Assembly (NCBI GenBank): GCA_018228685.1 | Contig: CP073691.1 | Location: forward strand, 2,542,001 to 2,606,000 | Length of the DNA: 64,000 bases | Direction of reading: 5' to 3' | From: Clostridiaceae bacterium Marseille-Q4149 | Lineage (GTDB): Bacteria > Bacillota > Clostridia > Oscillospirales > Oscillospiraceae | Part shown: piece after piece, positions 24,267 through 33,177 of the stretch | Numbering within the stretch: the first letter of the stretch is position 1 | Layout: each line of letters opens with the position of its first letter | Translations under genes and position numbers: made by a program | The notes under the pieces: model-generated | Database searches by the model: none | Told to the model about the DNA's origin: nothing | Seen by the model: the letters and a program-made list of their open reading frames with translations, nothing else

Positions 24267-25940
24267 ATGACAGACATTCAGATCGCCCAGCAGGCCGCGC
24301 CCCTGCCCATCGGCGATATTGCCGCCGCCTGCGGCATCGATCCCCAGTATCTGGAGCAGTACGGCCGGTATAAGGCCAAGATCGACTACCGCCTGCTGCG
24401 GGACCGGGCGGACCGGCCCGACGGCAAGCTGATCCTGGTCACCGCCATCACCCCCACCCCCGCCGGGGAGGGGAAAACCACCACCACCGTGGGCCTCACC
24501 GACGGCCTGCGGAAAATCGGCAAAAACGCCGTGGCCGCCCTGCGGGAGCCGTCCCTGGGGCCGGTGTTCGGCGTGAAGGGCGGGGCCGCCGGCGGCGGCT
24601 ATGCCCAGGTGATCCCCATGGAGGACATCAACCTCCACTTCACCGGGGATTTCCACGCCATCGGGGCGGCCAACAACCTGCTGGCCGCTCTGCTGGACAA
24701 CCACATCCAGCAGGGCAACGCCCTGGGCATCGACTGCAAGCAGATCGTGTGGAAGCGCTGCGTGGACATGAACGACCGCCAGCTCCGCCACGTTATCGAC
24801 GGCCTGGGAGGCCGGATGCAGGGGGTGCCCCGGGAGGACGGGTTCGACATCACCGTGGCCAGCGAGGTCATGGCCGTGCTGTGCCTGGCCAGCGATATTC
24901 CGGATCTGAAGGCCCGGCTGGGCCGGATGATCGTGGCCTATACCTTTGACGGGCGGCCGGTGACGGCCCACGATCTCAAGGCGGAGGGGGCCATGACGGC
25001 CCTGCTGAAGGATGCGCTGAAGCCCAACCTGGTGCAGACGCTGGAGCACTCCCCTGCCCTGATCCACGGCGGGCCCTTTGCCAACATCGCCCACGGGTGC
25101 AACAGCGTCACCGCTACCCGCATGGCCCTGAAGCTGGGGGACTATGCCGTTACCGAGGCGGGCTTTGCCGCCGACCTGGGGGCGGAGAAGTTTTTCGACA
25201 TCAAGTGCCGCCTGTCCGGTCTGCGGCCCTCCGCCGTGGTGATCGTGGCCACGGTGCGGGCGCTGAAATACCACGGCGGCGTGCCCAAGGCGGAGCTGAA
25301 CCGGGAGGATCTGTCCGCCCTGGAAAAGGGTCTGCCCAACCTGCTGCACCATGTGGGCACCATCCGCAATACCTTCCACCTGCCCTGCGTGGTGGCCGTC
25401 AACGCCTTCCCCACGGACACGGCGGAGGAGCTTCGGCTGGTGCAGGAGCGGTGCCGGGAGCTGGGAGTCAACGCCGTGCTGTCGGAGGTCTGGGCCAAGG
25501 GCGGCCAGGGAGGCCGGGACCTGGCCCGGGAGGTGGTGCGCCTGTGCGATCAGCCCCGGCTGGAGGAGTTCACCTTCGCCTATCCCGACAACACCTCCCT
25601 GATCTATAAGCTCAACTCCATTGTGGGCCGGGTGTACGGCGGCAGCCAGGCGGTGCTGACCCCCGCCGCCCAGAAGCAGCTGAAGCGGCTGACGGAGCTG
25701 GGCTTCGGCGGCCTGCCGGTGTGCATGGCCAAGACCCAGTATTCCCTGTCCGACGACCCGGCCCTGCCGGGGGCCCCCAGGGACTTCACCGTCACCGTCC
25801 GCAGTCTGAAGGTCAGCGCCGGAGCGGGGTTCATCGTGGCCTATACCGGGGACATCATGACCATGCCGGGCCTGCCCCGGGTCCCGGCGGCGGAGAACAT
25901 CGACGTGGACGAAAACGGCGTCATCACCGGGCTGTTCTGA
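24267..25940 (+). CDS. fhs: Formate-tetrahydrofolate ligase
   Basis: It makes 10-formyl-tetrahydrofolate from formate, THF and ATP, feeding purine synthesis and the one-carbon pool. The 557-residue length is normal. The ATP-binding P-loop is [16 protein letters not shown] near residue 70, followed by [23 protein letters not shown] and [20 protein letters not shown], all conserved. GGAAGGAG precedes the ATG. It is alone between its own promoter and a strong terminator; no folD or other Wood-Ljungdahl genes are adjacent. Confidence 0.97.
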   Translation: MTDIQIAQQAAPLPIGDIAAACGIDPQYLEQYGRYKAKIDYRLLRDRADRPDGKLILVTAITPTPAGEGKTTTTVGLTDGLRKIGKNAVAALREPSLGPVFGVKGGAAGGGYAQVIPMEDINLHFTGDFHAIGAANNLLAALLDNHIQQGNALGIDCKQIVWKRCVDMNDRQLRHVIDGLGGRMQGVPREDGFDITVASEVMAVLCLASDIPDLKARLGRMIVAYTFDGRPVTAHDLKAEGAMTALLKDALKPNLVQTLEHSPALIHGGPFANIAHGCNSVTATRMALKLGDYAVTEAGFAADLGAEKFFDIKCRLSGLRPSAVVIVATVRALKYHGGVPKAELNREDLSALEKGLPNLLHHVGTIRNTFHLPCVVAVNAFPTDTAEELRLVQERCRELGVNAVLSEVWAKGGQGGRDLAREVVRLCDQPRLEEFTFAYPDNTSLIYKLNSIVGRVYGGSQAVLTPAAQKQLKRLTELGFGGLPVCMAKTQYSLSDDPALPGAPRDFTVTVRSLKVSAGAGFIVAYTGDIMTMPGLPRVPAAENIDVDENGVITGLF

Positions 25941-25962
25941 GAGGATACATGTAGAAGCAATC

Positions 25963-25991
25963 GCACCCCCGGCGGATTCCGCCGGGGGTGC
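25963..25991. terminator. Terminator between fhs and the convergent flavoprotein gene
   Basis: GCACCCCCGGCGG, loop ATT, and the exact complement; GTGTTGTTTT follows on the plus strand. Confidence 0.85.
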
Positions 25992-26007
25992 GTGTTGTTT
26001 TCAATTA

Positions 26008-27378
26008 TCACGCGTTTTCCGCAATATACCGGGCCACATACACGCCGCTGGCGCTGGCGTGGGACAGGGAGTGGGTCACGCCGCTGCCGTCGCCGATGAC
26101 GAACAGGCCCGGGTGGCAGGTCTGGAGGTTCTTGTCCAGCTGGACCTCCATGTTATAGAACTTCACCTCCACGCCATAGAGCAGGGTGTCGTCGTTGGCG
26201 GTGCCGGGGGCGATCTTGTCCAGGGCGTAGATCATCTCGATGATGCCGTCCAGGATGCGCTTGGGCATCACCAGGCTCAGGTCGCCGGGGGTGGCGGACA
26301 GGGTGGGGGTCACGAAGCTCTCCTCAATGCGCTTGGGGGTGGACCGCTGGCCCCGAATCAGGTCGCCGAAGCGCTGGATGATCACGCCGCCGCCCAGCAT
26401 GTTGGACAGCCGGGCGATGCTCTCGCCGTAGCCGTTGGAATCCTTGAAGGGCTCGGAGAAGTGCTTGGCCACCAGCAGGGCAAAGTTGGTATTCTCCGTA
26501 TGCATGGCCGGGTCCTCATAGCTGTGGCCGTTGACGGTGACGATGCCGTTGGTGTTCTCGTTGACCACCGCCCCCTTGGGATTCATGCAGAAGGTGCGCA
26601 CCCGGTCCTGGAACTTCTCGGTGCGGTAGACGATCTTGCTTTCATACAGCTCGTCGGTCAGGTGGGCGAACACCTCATAGGGCAGCTCCACCCGGACGCC
26701 GATGTCCACCCGGTTGGACTTAGTGGCGATGTCCAGCTCCCGGCACACCTGCTCCATCCACTTGCTGCCGCTGCGGCCCACGGAGATGACGCAGTAGCGC
26801 CCGTCGTAGCTGCCCTTGTCCGTCACCACCCGGTAGCCGCCGTCGGTGCGCTCCACGGACTGCACCGGCGTGTCAAAGTAGATATCCATCTTGTCCTTCA
26901 GCCGGTTATACAGGTGCTCCAGCACCACCAGGTTCTTATCCGTGCCCAGGTGGCGCACGGAGGCGTCCAGCAGGTGCAGGTCGTTCTCCAGGCACAGCTT
27001 CTTGATGGGGGTTGCGCCGGTGGAGTACAGGTGGGTGCCCTCACCACCGTTTGCCACGTTGATTTCGTCCACATATTCCATCAGCTCCAGAGCCTGCTTT
27101 TTGCCGATGTATTCGTGCAGGGTGCCGCCGAACTGGTTGGTGATGTTGTATTTGCCGTCGGAAAAGGCCCCGGCCCCGCCGAAGCCGTTCATAATGGCGC
27201 AGGTGGGGCACTTGACGCAGGACTTCACCTTCACGCCGTCAATGGGACAGTGCCGCCGGGCCAGGGCGTGGCCCGCCTCAAACAGGGCGATCTTCAGGTC
27301 CGGCCGCTTCTCCAGCAGCTCATAGGCGGAATAAATTCCGCCGGGGCCTCCGCCCACGATCAGCACATCATACTGCAT
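26008..27378 (-). CDS. FAD-dependent oxidoreductase, COG2509 family, with Cys cluster
   Basis: A 456-residue flavoprotein. The dinucleotide-binding motif is VLIVGGGPGGIYSAYELLEK at the N-terminus and the family hallmark GFGGAGAFSDGKYN follows at about 65-78. Just before it lies a cluster C44, C54, C57, C60 (SCVKCPTC), which could bind a metal or an Fe-S cluster; the paralogue at 33.2 kb lacks it. C-terminal GLFVIGDGSGVTHSLSHASASG closes the FAD site. Start at 27378, eight bases after GGAGG; an ATG six bases upstream is too close to it. The substrate of COG2509 enzymes is not established. Confidence 0.85.
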   Translation of the reverse strand: MQYDVLIVGGGPGGIYSAYELLEKRPDLKIALFEAGHALARRHCPIDGVKVKSCVKCPTCAIMNGFGGAGAFSDGKYNITNQFGGTLHEYIGKKQALELMEYVDEINVANGGEGTHLYSTGATPIKKLCLENDLHLLDASVRHLGTDKNLVVLEHLYNRLKDKMDIYFDTPVQSVERTDGGYRVVTDKGSYDGRYCVISVGRSGSKWMEQVCRELDIATKSNRVDIGVRVELPYEVFAHLTDELYESKIVYRTEKFQDRVRTFCMNPKGAVVNENTNGIVTVNGHSYEDPAMHTENTNFALLVAKHFSEPFKDSNGYGESIARLSNMLGGGVIIQRFGDLIRGQRSTPKRIEESFVTPTLSATPGDLSLVMPKRILDGIIEMIYALDKIAPGTANDDTLLYGVEVKFYNMEVQLDKNLQTCHPGLFVIGDGSGVTHSLSHASASGVYVARYIAENA

Positions 27379-27415
27379 AGTCATTTCCTCCTGATTCACA
27401 TAGTTATACATATAT

Positions 27416-27444
27416 AGTATACCACCAGCCGCCCGGTGAAACAA
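27416..27444 (-). promoter_or_regulatory. Promoter of the Cys-cluster flavoprotein gene
   Basis: Minus-strand TTGTTT (27444-27439), 17 bases, TATACT (27421-27416). Confidence 0.65.
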
Positions 27445-27472
27445 ACAACTTTTCCTTATGTCTGCCATTTCC

Positions 27473-27501
27473 TTGTATCTTACCCCCCGTTATGGTACAA
27501 T
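27473..27501 (+). promoter_or_regulatory. thyA promoter
   Basis: TTGTAT (27473-27478), 17 bases, TACAAT (27496-27501), divergent from the flavoprotein promoter. Confidence 0.7.
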
Positions 27502-27531
27502 AACCCCAAAACGTATAAGGAGGGGCCGCCT

Positions 27532-28362
27532 ATGAGCCGCGCCGATGAAATATTTCAGCAGAACTGCCGGGACATCCTGGAAAACGGGGTGTGGGACACA
27601 GACCAGAACGTCCGCCCCCACTGGGAGGACGGTACTCCGGCCCACACGGTGAAGAAATTCGGCATCATCAACCGCTATGACCTGCGGCAGGAGTTTCCCA
27701 TTCTCACCATCCGCCGCACCTATTTCAAAACCTGCATCGACGAGCTTCTGTGGATCTGGCAGAAGAAGTCCAACAACATCCACGACCTCCGGGGCCATAT
27801 CTGGGACAGCTGGGCCGACGAAAACGGCTCCATCGGCAAAGCCTACGGCTATCAGCTGGGGGTGAAGCACCAATACCCGGAGGGGGCGTTTGACCAGGTG
27901 GACCGGGTGCTGTATGACCTGCGGCACAACCCCGCCTCCCGGCGGATCATGACCAATCTGTATAACTTCCAGGACCTGCACGAGATGGCCCTGTACCCCT
28001 GCGCCTATTCCGTGACCTTCAACGTGTCGGGCCGGACCCTGAACGCCATTCTGAACCAGCGCAGCCAGGATATGCTGACGGCCAACAACTGGAACGTGGC
28101 CCAGTATGCCGTGCTGGTGCATATGATGGCCCAGGCCTCCGGCCTGGAGGCCGGGGAGCTGGTCCACGTCATCGCCGACGCCCACATCTATGACCGGCAC
28201 GTCCCCCTGGTGCGGCAGCTGCTGGAGCGGCAGGGCCGCCCGGCCCCGGCCTTCGTCATGGACCCGGAGGTGACGGATTTCTATCGCTTCACCAGGGACA
28301 GCTTCCGGCTGGAGGGGTACGACCCCCTGCCCTTTGACGAAAAGATCCCCGTGGCCATCTGA
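27532..28362 (+). CDS. thyA: Thymidylate synthase (ThyA), clostridial variant
   Basis: It methylates dUMP to dTMP with methylene-THF. The 276-residue protein starts at ATG 27532, after AAGGAGGGG; an open extension upstream runs through the promoter. The catalytic cysteine is C157 in LYPCAYSVTF, and the phosphate-binding QRSQD follows at 176-180. Two departures from textbook ThyA are visible: PCA in place of PCH after the cysteine, and NNWNVAQYAVL and ADAHIYDRH where PFNIASYA and GDAHIY.NH are usual. From memory these are shared by many clostridial ThyA proteins. No dihydrofolate reductase gene is adjacent. Confidence 0.9.
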   Translation: MSRADEIFQQNCRDILENGVWDTDQNVRPHWEDGTPAHTVKKFGIINRYDLRQEFPILTIRRTYFKTCIDELLWIWQKKSNNIHDLRGHIWDSWADENGSIGKAYGYQLGVKHQYPEGAFDQVDRVLYDLRHNPASRRIMTNLYNFQDLHEMALYPCAYSVTFNVSGRTLNAILNQRSQDMLTANNWNVAQYAVLVHMMAQASGLEAGELVHVIADAHIYDRHVPLVRQLLERQGRPAPAFVMDPEVTDFYRFTRDSFRLEGYDPLPFDEKIPVAI

Positions 28363-28371
28363 TTTTCCCCG

Positions 28372-28417
28372 CCCCACAGGCTTTTTTCTTGACCGAAAAT
28401 GGCCTGTGGGGTATAAT
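28372..28417 (+). promoter_or_regulatory. Promoter of the xpaC-telA-TPM operon with a nested inverted repeat
   Basis: TTGACC (28389-28394), 17 bases, TATAAT (28412-28417). CCCCACAGGC (28372-28381) and its exact complement (28402-28411) place one arm in the promoter spacer. The T6 run lies in the loop, so this is not a normal thyA terminator. Confidence 0.75.
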
Positions 28418-28446
28418 AGTCTTAACGCAAATTCGGAGGCGATGGG

Positions 28447-29139
28447 ATGAAAAAAATCGTTCACAAACCGGCTGCGCCGCTGTATGCGGCGGCGGCTGCA
28501 TGGGTGCTGTATGCCCTGCTGTTCCCCCTGTACCGGCCGGGGCACTTTGTCATAGCCCTGGCGGCCTCCGCCGTGGTATACGGCATCGCCCGGCTGTTCT
28601 GCAAGGATATTGTGGAGGAGGTGCCCCAGGAGCCGGAGACCACCGGCAATCCGGAGCTGGACCAGATGATCGCCCAGGGAAAGGGCGCTCTGGACGAGAT
28701 GCGCCGCCTGAACGACAGCATCCAGGACGCGGCCATCAGCGCCCAGATTGAACGGCTTTCCCAGGTGTCCGACAAGATTTTTCAGCAGGTGCAGAAGAAT
28801 CCCTCCCAGCTGCCCCAGATCCGCAAGTTCATGAGCTACTATCTGCCCACCACCCTGAAGCTGCTGCGGGCCTATGACGACATGAGCCGCCAGGGCGTTC
28901 AGGGGGAGAACATCACCGGCACCATGGAGCGGGTGCGGGGCATGATGAGCACCATCGTCACCGCCTTCGAGCGGCAGCTGGACAGCCTGTTCGGCGACCA
29001 GGCCCTGGATATCTCCACGGATATCACGGTGCTGGACAACATGATGGCCCGGGAGGGCCTCAGCGACGACCCCATCCACCGCACCCAGGCAAAGCCTGAC
29101 GACGGCCCCCAGGACGACGGGATCCAATTGGAGCTTTAA
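28447..29139 (+). CDS. xpaC: XpaC-like 5-bromo-4-chloroindolyl phosphate hydrolysis family protein
   Basis: A 230-residue protein with an N-terminal hydrophobic hairpin (about residues 10-48, two helices) and a long helical cytoplasmic part containing a conserved pattern LPQIRKFMSYYLPTTLKLLRAYDDM, characteristic of XpaC family proteins. In B. subtilis and many Firmicutes xpaC sits directly before telA, as here, 33 bases apart. The family name comes from a historical phenotype; the real biochemical role is not known, and a helper function in cell-envelope stress with TelA is the usual inference. Confidence 0.85.
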   Translation: MKKIVHKPAAPLYAAAAAWVLYALLFPLYRPGHFVIALAASAVVYGIARLFCKDIVEEVPQEPETTGNPELDQMIAQGKGALDEMRRLNDSIQDAAISAQIERLSQVSDKIFQQVQKNPSQLPQIRKFMSYYLPTTLKLLRAYDDMSRQGVQGENITGTMERVRGMMSTIVTAFERQLDSLFGDQALDISTDITVLDNMMAREGLSDDPIHRTQAKPDDGPQDDGIQLEL

Positions 29140-29172
29140 GACACCATTACTCATAAAGGAAGGACGATTACC

Positions 29173-30342
29173 ATGACCGATAACATGACCCCTCAGCTGA
29201 CCCTGGACCCCACCGCCGCTGCCGCCGAGGCAGTGCCCACCCTGACTCTGACTCCGGAAGCCCCGGAGGCCCCCCAGGTGGAGGAGGAAAAGAAAATTGA
29301 GCCCGTGGAGATGGACGACAAGCTGCTGACCGACGCGGAAAAGAAGGCGGTGGAGGATTTCTCCCACAAGATCGACATCCGGGACACCAACATGATCCTG
29401 CAGTACGGCGCGGCGGCCCAGAAGAGCGTGGCGGGCTTTTCCGAAAACGCCCTGAACAGCGTCCGCAACAAGGACCTGGGCGAGATCGGCAAGGACCTGA
29501 GCCAGCTGGTGGTGGAGCTGAAGGGCTTCGGCGAGGAGGAGGAAAAGAAGGGCCTGGCGGGCCTGTTCAGAAGGACCGGCAACCGGCTGGAGACCATGAA
29601 GGCCCAGTACGGCAAGGTGGAGGCCAACGTGGACAAGATCGCCCAGAGCCTGGAACAGCACCAGATCACCCTGCTGAAGGATGTGGCCATGTTTGACCAG
29701 ATGTATGAGCTGAACCTGAAGTATTACAAGGAACTGACCATGTACATTCTGGCCGGGAAGAAGCGGCTGGCGGAGGTGCGGTCCACGGAGCTGGAGGAGC
29801 TGCGCAAAAAGGCGGAGCAGACGGGTCTTGCCGAGGACGCCCAGGCCTACAACGACCTGGTGAACCTGTGCAACCGGTTTGAAAAGAAGCTCCACGACCT
29901 GGAGCTGACCCGGATGGTGTCCGTGCAGATGGGGCCCCAGACCCGCCTCCTGCAAAACAACGACACCCAGATGATCGAGAAGATCCAGTCCTCCCTGGTG
30001 AACACCATTCCCCTGTGGAAGAGCCAGATGGTGCTGGCCCTGGGCATGGAGCACAGCCGTCAGGCCACCGCCGCCCAGAACGCCGTCACCGAGATGACCA
30101 ACCAGCTCCTGCGCAAGAACGCCGACACCCTGAAGATGGGCACCATCGCCACCGCCAAGGAGGCCGAGCGCTCCATCGTGGATATCGAGACCCTGCAGCA
30201 CACCAACCAGCAGCTGATCTCCACCCTGGACGAGGTGATGAACATCCAGAAGGAGGGGGCCGAGAAGCGCAAGGCCGCCGAGGTGGAGCTGGGCCGCATC
30301 GAGGGCGAGCTGAAGCAGAAGCTCCTGGAGCTCCGGGGCTGA
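29173..30342 (+). CDS. telA: TelA/YceH toxic-anion (tellurite) resistance family protein
   Basis: A 389-residue, almost wholly helical protein without signal peptide or membrane segments. The TelA family is visible from IDIRDTNMILQYGAAAQKSVAGFSENALNSVRNKDLGEIG through ARRT-like region to NTIPLWKSQMVLALGMEHSRQA and the C-terminal coiled coil rich in Glu/Lys. Homologues are linked to tellurite, acid, detergent and antibiotic tolerance, mechanism unresolved. GGAAGG precedes the ATG. It lies between the xpaC and TPM genes, one operon. Confidence 0.92.
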   Translation: MTDNMTPQLTLDPTAAAAEAVPTLTLTPEAPEAPQVEEEKKIEPVEMDDKLLTDAEKKAVEDFSHKIDIRDTNMILQYGAAAQKSVAGFSENALNSVRNKDLGEIGKDLSQLVVELKGFGEEEEKKGLAGLFRRTGNRLETMKAQYGKVEANVDKIAQSLEQHQITLLKDVAMFDQMYELNLKYYKELTMYILAGKKRLAEVRSTELEELRKKAEQTGLAEDAQAYNDLVNLCNRFEKKLHDLELTRMVSVQMGPQTRLLQNNDTQMIEKIQSSLVNTIPLWKSQMVLALGMEHSRQATAAQNAVTEMTNQLLRKNADTLKMGTIATAKEAERSIVDIETLQHTNQQLISTLDEVMNIQKEGAEKRKAAEVELGRIEGELKQKLLELRG

Positions 30343-30385
30343 TGCCCGCACACAGACTTTCCCCGAAAGGACCGGTGGCGTCACC

Positions 30386-31387
30386 ATGAAATTCTATCAA
30401 AAACGGGGCTTTGCGCTGGTGGTGCTGATCCTGGCCATCATCGGCTCCGGCGTTTACGGCATCAGCAAAAAGCCCGCCGCCCTGCCGGAGGTGTCCTATT
30501 ACAACTGGATCTGCGACGAGGCGGGCCTGCTGGACCAGGAGACCCGGCAGACCATCCAGGACTATAACACCGCCTGGAACAAGCAATATTACGCCGTGGT
30601 GGCGGTGGCCGCCGTGGACGATATCCGGGGCTGGTCCAGCGAGGACTATGCCCGGGAGCTGGGGGCCAGGTGGGGCCTGGGAGCCAACGATATGCTCCTG
30701 CTACTGGTAAAGGGCGGCGATTGGTACGTTGCCTGCGGCGACGACTTAGCCGACCAAATGACCGACACCCAGCAGACCCGGCTGAAAACCGCCCTGGACA
30801 CCCCCTACTATGCCGGGGATTATTCCCAGGCAGCGGTGGATTTCTTCCGCCAGTCCGACGTGGTCCTGGCCCAGACCCTGGGCCGCTCAAGTACCGGCGG
30901 TCAGTCCCCGGCTCCGGGCCAGCGCTGGCAGGAGCCTGCCGGCGCCTCCGGCGTCAGCATCGCCGGTGTGGTGCTGCTGATCATGTGCATATTCGTGGTT
31001 TGGGCGCTGCTGGACCGTATGCGCTACAACCGCTATCGCCGGCGTCCGGCTATGATGGGCGGGCCGGTGTACTATCCCATTTTCTGGGGCCGCAGGCCCC
31101 GGGCGCCCCGGCCGCCCCGTCCCCCTCGGGGTCCCGGCGGTCCCATGGGTGGACCCATGGGCGGCGGTCCCCGTCCGCCCCGGCCCACACCGCCCCGTCC
31201 GCCCCGGTCTAACGGGCCCCGGCCCGGCGGTTTCGGCGGCTCACGGCCCGGCGGCAGCTTCGGCGGCGGGTCCAGGTCCGGGGGCTTCGGCAATCGCGGC
31301 GGCTTTGGCGGCGGCGGACGCTCCTCCGGCGGCAGCCGGGGCGGAGGCTTCGGCGGCAAGGGCGGCTTCGGCGGCGGACGCCGCTGA
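30386..31387 (+). CDS. TPM-domain membrane protein with Gly/Arg/Pro-rich tail
   Basis: A 333-residue protein: an N-terminal signal-anchor (residues 8-25), an extracytoplasmic TPM domain (about 40-170; DEAGLLDQETRQTIQDYN, WGLGANDMLLLLVKGGDWYVACG), a second membrane helix (about 192-212), then a cytoplasmic tail of Pro/Arg followed by Gly/Phe/Arg/Ser repeats. TPM proteins include predicted phosphatases and repair-associated factors. The tail is low complexity and GC-rich, typical of the family. It ends the xpaC-telA operon; a TPM gene in this position suggests a shared membrane-stress role. Confidence 0.87.
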   Translation: MKFYQKRGFALVVLILAIIGSGVYGISKKPAALPEVSYYNWICDEAGLLDQETRQTIQDYNTAWNKQYYAVVAVAAVDDIRGWSSEDYARELGARWGLGANDMLLLLVKGGDWYVACGDDLADQMTDTQQTRLKTALDTPYYAGDYSQAAVDFFRQSDVVLAQTLGRSSTGGQSPAPGQRWQEPAGASGVSIAGVVLLIMCIFVVWALLDRMRYNRYRRRPAMMGGPVYYPIFWGRRPRAPRPPRPPRGPGGPMGGPMGGGPRPPRPTPPRPPRSNGPRPGGFGGSRPGGSFGGGSRSGGFGNRGGFGGGGRSSGGSRGGGFGGKGGFGGGRR

Positions 31388-31416
31388 GATCCATCCCCGA
31401 CAATCCAATAAAAATC

Positions 31417-31456
31417 GCACCTCAGGGGTCCCGGATATCCGGGACCCCTGAGGTGC
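31417..31456. terminator. Perfect 40-base palindromic terminator between convergent genes
   Basis: 20-base arms begin GCACCTCAGGGGTCCCGGAT at 31417 and are exactly complementary, meeting at ATAT. A T5 run follows on the minus strand, so it may stop transcription leaking from htrA as well as the TPM operon. Confidence 0.8.
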
Positions 31457-31547
31457 TTAAAGGAAGAAAGATGAAAGAAGAAAGAGAGAGTAAAAGGAAA
31501 ATGCGAAATATATCCAGTGATGCTTCCGAAGAAGCCGTCACGCTGCC

Positions 31548-33002
31548 TTAATTACCCCGGCCGCCGTTGCCCCGGCCGAAGAAGTAGTCATACAGGTCGC
31601 CGTAGGAATCCTGCTGACCCTGGTTCTGGTTGGGGGAATCGTCCTCGGTGCCGGTGGTCTGAGGCTGCTGGTCGAAGGTCAGGCTCAGGGTGATCTCCTG
31701 GCCGCCGCGCCACACCGTCAGGGTGACGGTATCGCCGGCCTTATAGCTCTTCTTGGCCATGGACAGGTCGCTCATGGAGGTGATGTCCGTGTCGTTGAGC
31801 TTGGTGATGACGTCGCCCAGCTGCAGGCCCGCCTTTTCCCCGGCGCCGCCCTTTTCCACGGCGTAGACGAACACGCCCTTGGTCACGTCGATGTTGTACT
31901 GGGCGGCCATCTGCTCGGTCATGCTGCCGGCCTTGATGGCCATATAGGCCTTATCGGTGACCTGGCCGTTTTCCATGATGTCGGTGATGATGGTTTGGAC
32001 ATCGCTGATGGGGATGGCAAAGCCGATACCCTCCACGGTGGTGTCGGAATAGCTGGAATACTTAGCGGACACAATGCCCACTACCTCACCGTACAGGTTC
32101 ATCAGGGGGCCGCCGGAGTTGCCGGGGTTGATGGAGGCGTCCACCTGGATCATGTTGAAGGGGGTGCCGTCCACGTTGATGGCCCGGTCGCAGCAGGACA
32201 CGATGCCCTGGCTCATGGAGAAGGTCAGCTCGCCCAGGGGATTGCCGATGGCCATCACTGTGTCGCCCACGTTGACGTCGGCGCTCTTGCCCAGGGTCAC
32301 GGCCTGGAGGCCGGTGGCCTCGATCTTCAGCACGGCCACATCATAGTCACTGTCGCCGCCCACTACAGTGGCGGGATAGGTATCGCCGTTATACAGGGTG
32401 ACGTTGACGCTGCTGGCGCCGGACACCACGTGCTGGTTGGTGACGATATAGCCGTCCTGGGTGATGACGAAGCCGCTGCCGGAGGAGGCGGACTCCACCT
32501 TCTGGCCGAAGATGTTGGTGGACACGGCGGAGCAGTTGATGGATACCACGCTGTTCACCGTGGAGGCGTACACCTCGGCGGGGGTCATCAGGGTCTGGCC
32601 GTCCACGGATTTGACGCTGACGGCGGAAGCCGTGCGGCCGGACTCCTGAATGGTGGCCTTGCCGCCCCGGCGGGCCAGGGACGCGCCGCCGAAGCCGCAC
32701 AGGCCGCCGATCAGGGCGCAGCACAGAACCAGAGCCGTGACCTTGGTACCGGTCTTTTTCCAGAAGGAGCCCTTTTCCGGCTTGGGGGGCTGGGGGTCAT
32801 CCTGGCAGGCGCCGGTGGTGTAGGCCACAGGCTCCTCCGGGGAGACCGGATCCTCCGGCCGGGATGCCGGCTGCCAGCTGGTCTGGCTGGGGTCGGGCTG
32901 TCCGGGCTGGGGCTCCCGGTCCTTGGAATAACTGTAATGATACAGGCTGTTTTCATCGTTGAAAGCGCCCTGATTGTTCTCGTCGTTGACACCGCTATAC
33001 AT
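31548..33002 (-). CDS. htrA: HtrA/DegP-family membrane-anchored serine protease
   Basis: A 484-residue S1C protease for quality control of exported proteins. About 85 acidic and Pro-rich cytoplasmic residues precede a single membrane helix (about 87-108). The protease domain has the triad H191 (VTNQHVV), D221 (DYDVAVL) and S296 (NPGNSGGPL). One PDZ domain follows at about 370-465 (GVFVYAVEKGGAGEKAGLQLGDVI), then an Asn/Gln/Gly-rich tail. GGAGG lies eight bases before the ATG. It stands next to the stress-linked xpaC-telA-TPM operon but in opposite orientation. Confidence 0.94.
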   Translation of the reverse strand: MYSGVNDENNQGAFNDENSLYHYSYSKDREPQPGQPDPSQTSWQPASRPEDPVSPEEPVAYTTGACQDDPQPPKPEKGSFWKKTGTKVTALVLCCALIGGLCGFGGASLARRGGKATIQESGRTASAVSVKSVDGQTLMTPAEVYASTVNSVVSINCSAVSTNIFGQKVESASSGSGFVITQDGYIVTNQHVVSGASSVNVTLYNGDTYPATVVGGDSDYDVAVLKIEATGLQAVTLGKSADVNVGDTVMAIGNPLGELTFSMSQGIVSCCDRAINVDGTPFNMIQVDASINPGNSGGPLMNLYGEVVGIVSAKYSSYSDTTVEGIGFAIPISDVQTIITDIMENGQVTDKAYMAIKAGSMTEQMAAQYNIDVTKGVFVYAVEKGGAGEKAGLQLGDVITKLNDTDITSMSDLSMAKKSYKAGDTVTLTVWRGGQEITLSLTFDQQPQTTGTEDDSPNQNQGQQDSYGDLYDYFFGRGNGGRGN

Positions 33003-33018
33003 AACTGTGAACCTCCTA

Positions 33019-33055
33019 TTGTCGGGCGGGGCGGAATGTGGTATGATGTGGTATC
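33019..33055 (+). promoter_or_regulatory. Candidate promoter and tandem 10-base repeat
   Basis: TTGTCG (33019-33024), 17 bases, TATGAT (33042-33047) could drive the plus-strand flavoprotein gene. The sequence ATGTGGTATG/ATGTGGTATC is repeated in tandem at 33036-33055 and also lies in the htrA leader. Confidence 0.4.
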
Positions 33056-33177
33056 ATGCTCCGCCGCCGCTGTGGTTTTCCTTCCGATGGTTTATAGTAT
33101 ACGCGGAAACCTTAAGCGAAGCTTTAAGAAACGGCGGAAAAATTTGAACATTCTATGAAGAAAGGGGGCGGGAGCCC

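Noticed and set aside
27532..28362. ThyA as a dCMP hydroxymethylase or pseudoenzyme because PCH is PCA and Asn-rich loop differs
   Set aside because: The catalytic cysteine and QRSQD phosphate site are intact, and the same substitutions are, from memory, normal in clostridial ThyA.
31080..31387. Gly/Arg/Phe-rich repetitive tail of the TPM protein as an RNA-binding RGG domain
   Set aside because: Such glycine-rich tails are usual for TPM-domain membrane proteins and give no separate evidence of RNA binding.
31471..31551. A 26-codon ORF (MKEERESKRKM...) with an AAAGGAAG ribosome site between the TPM and htrA genes
   Set aside because: It lies directly after a strong terminator hairpin, has no promoter of its own and overlaps the end of htrA; composition is plain A/G-rich. 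It could be real but I cannot support it.
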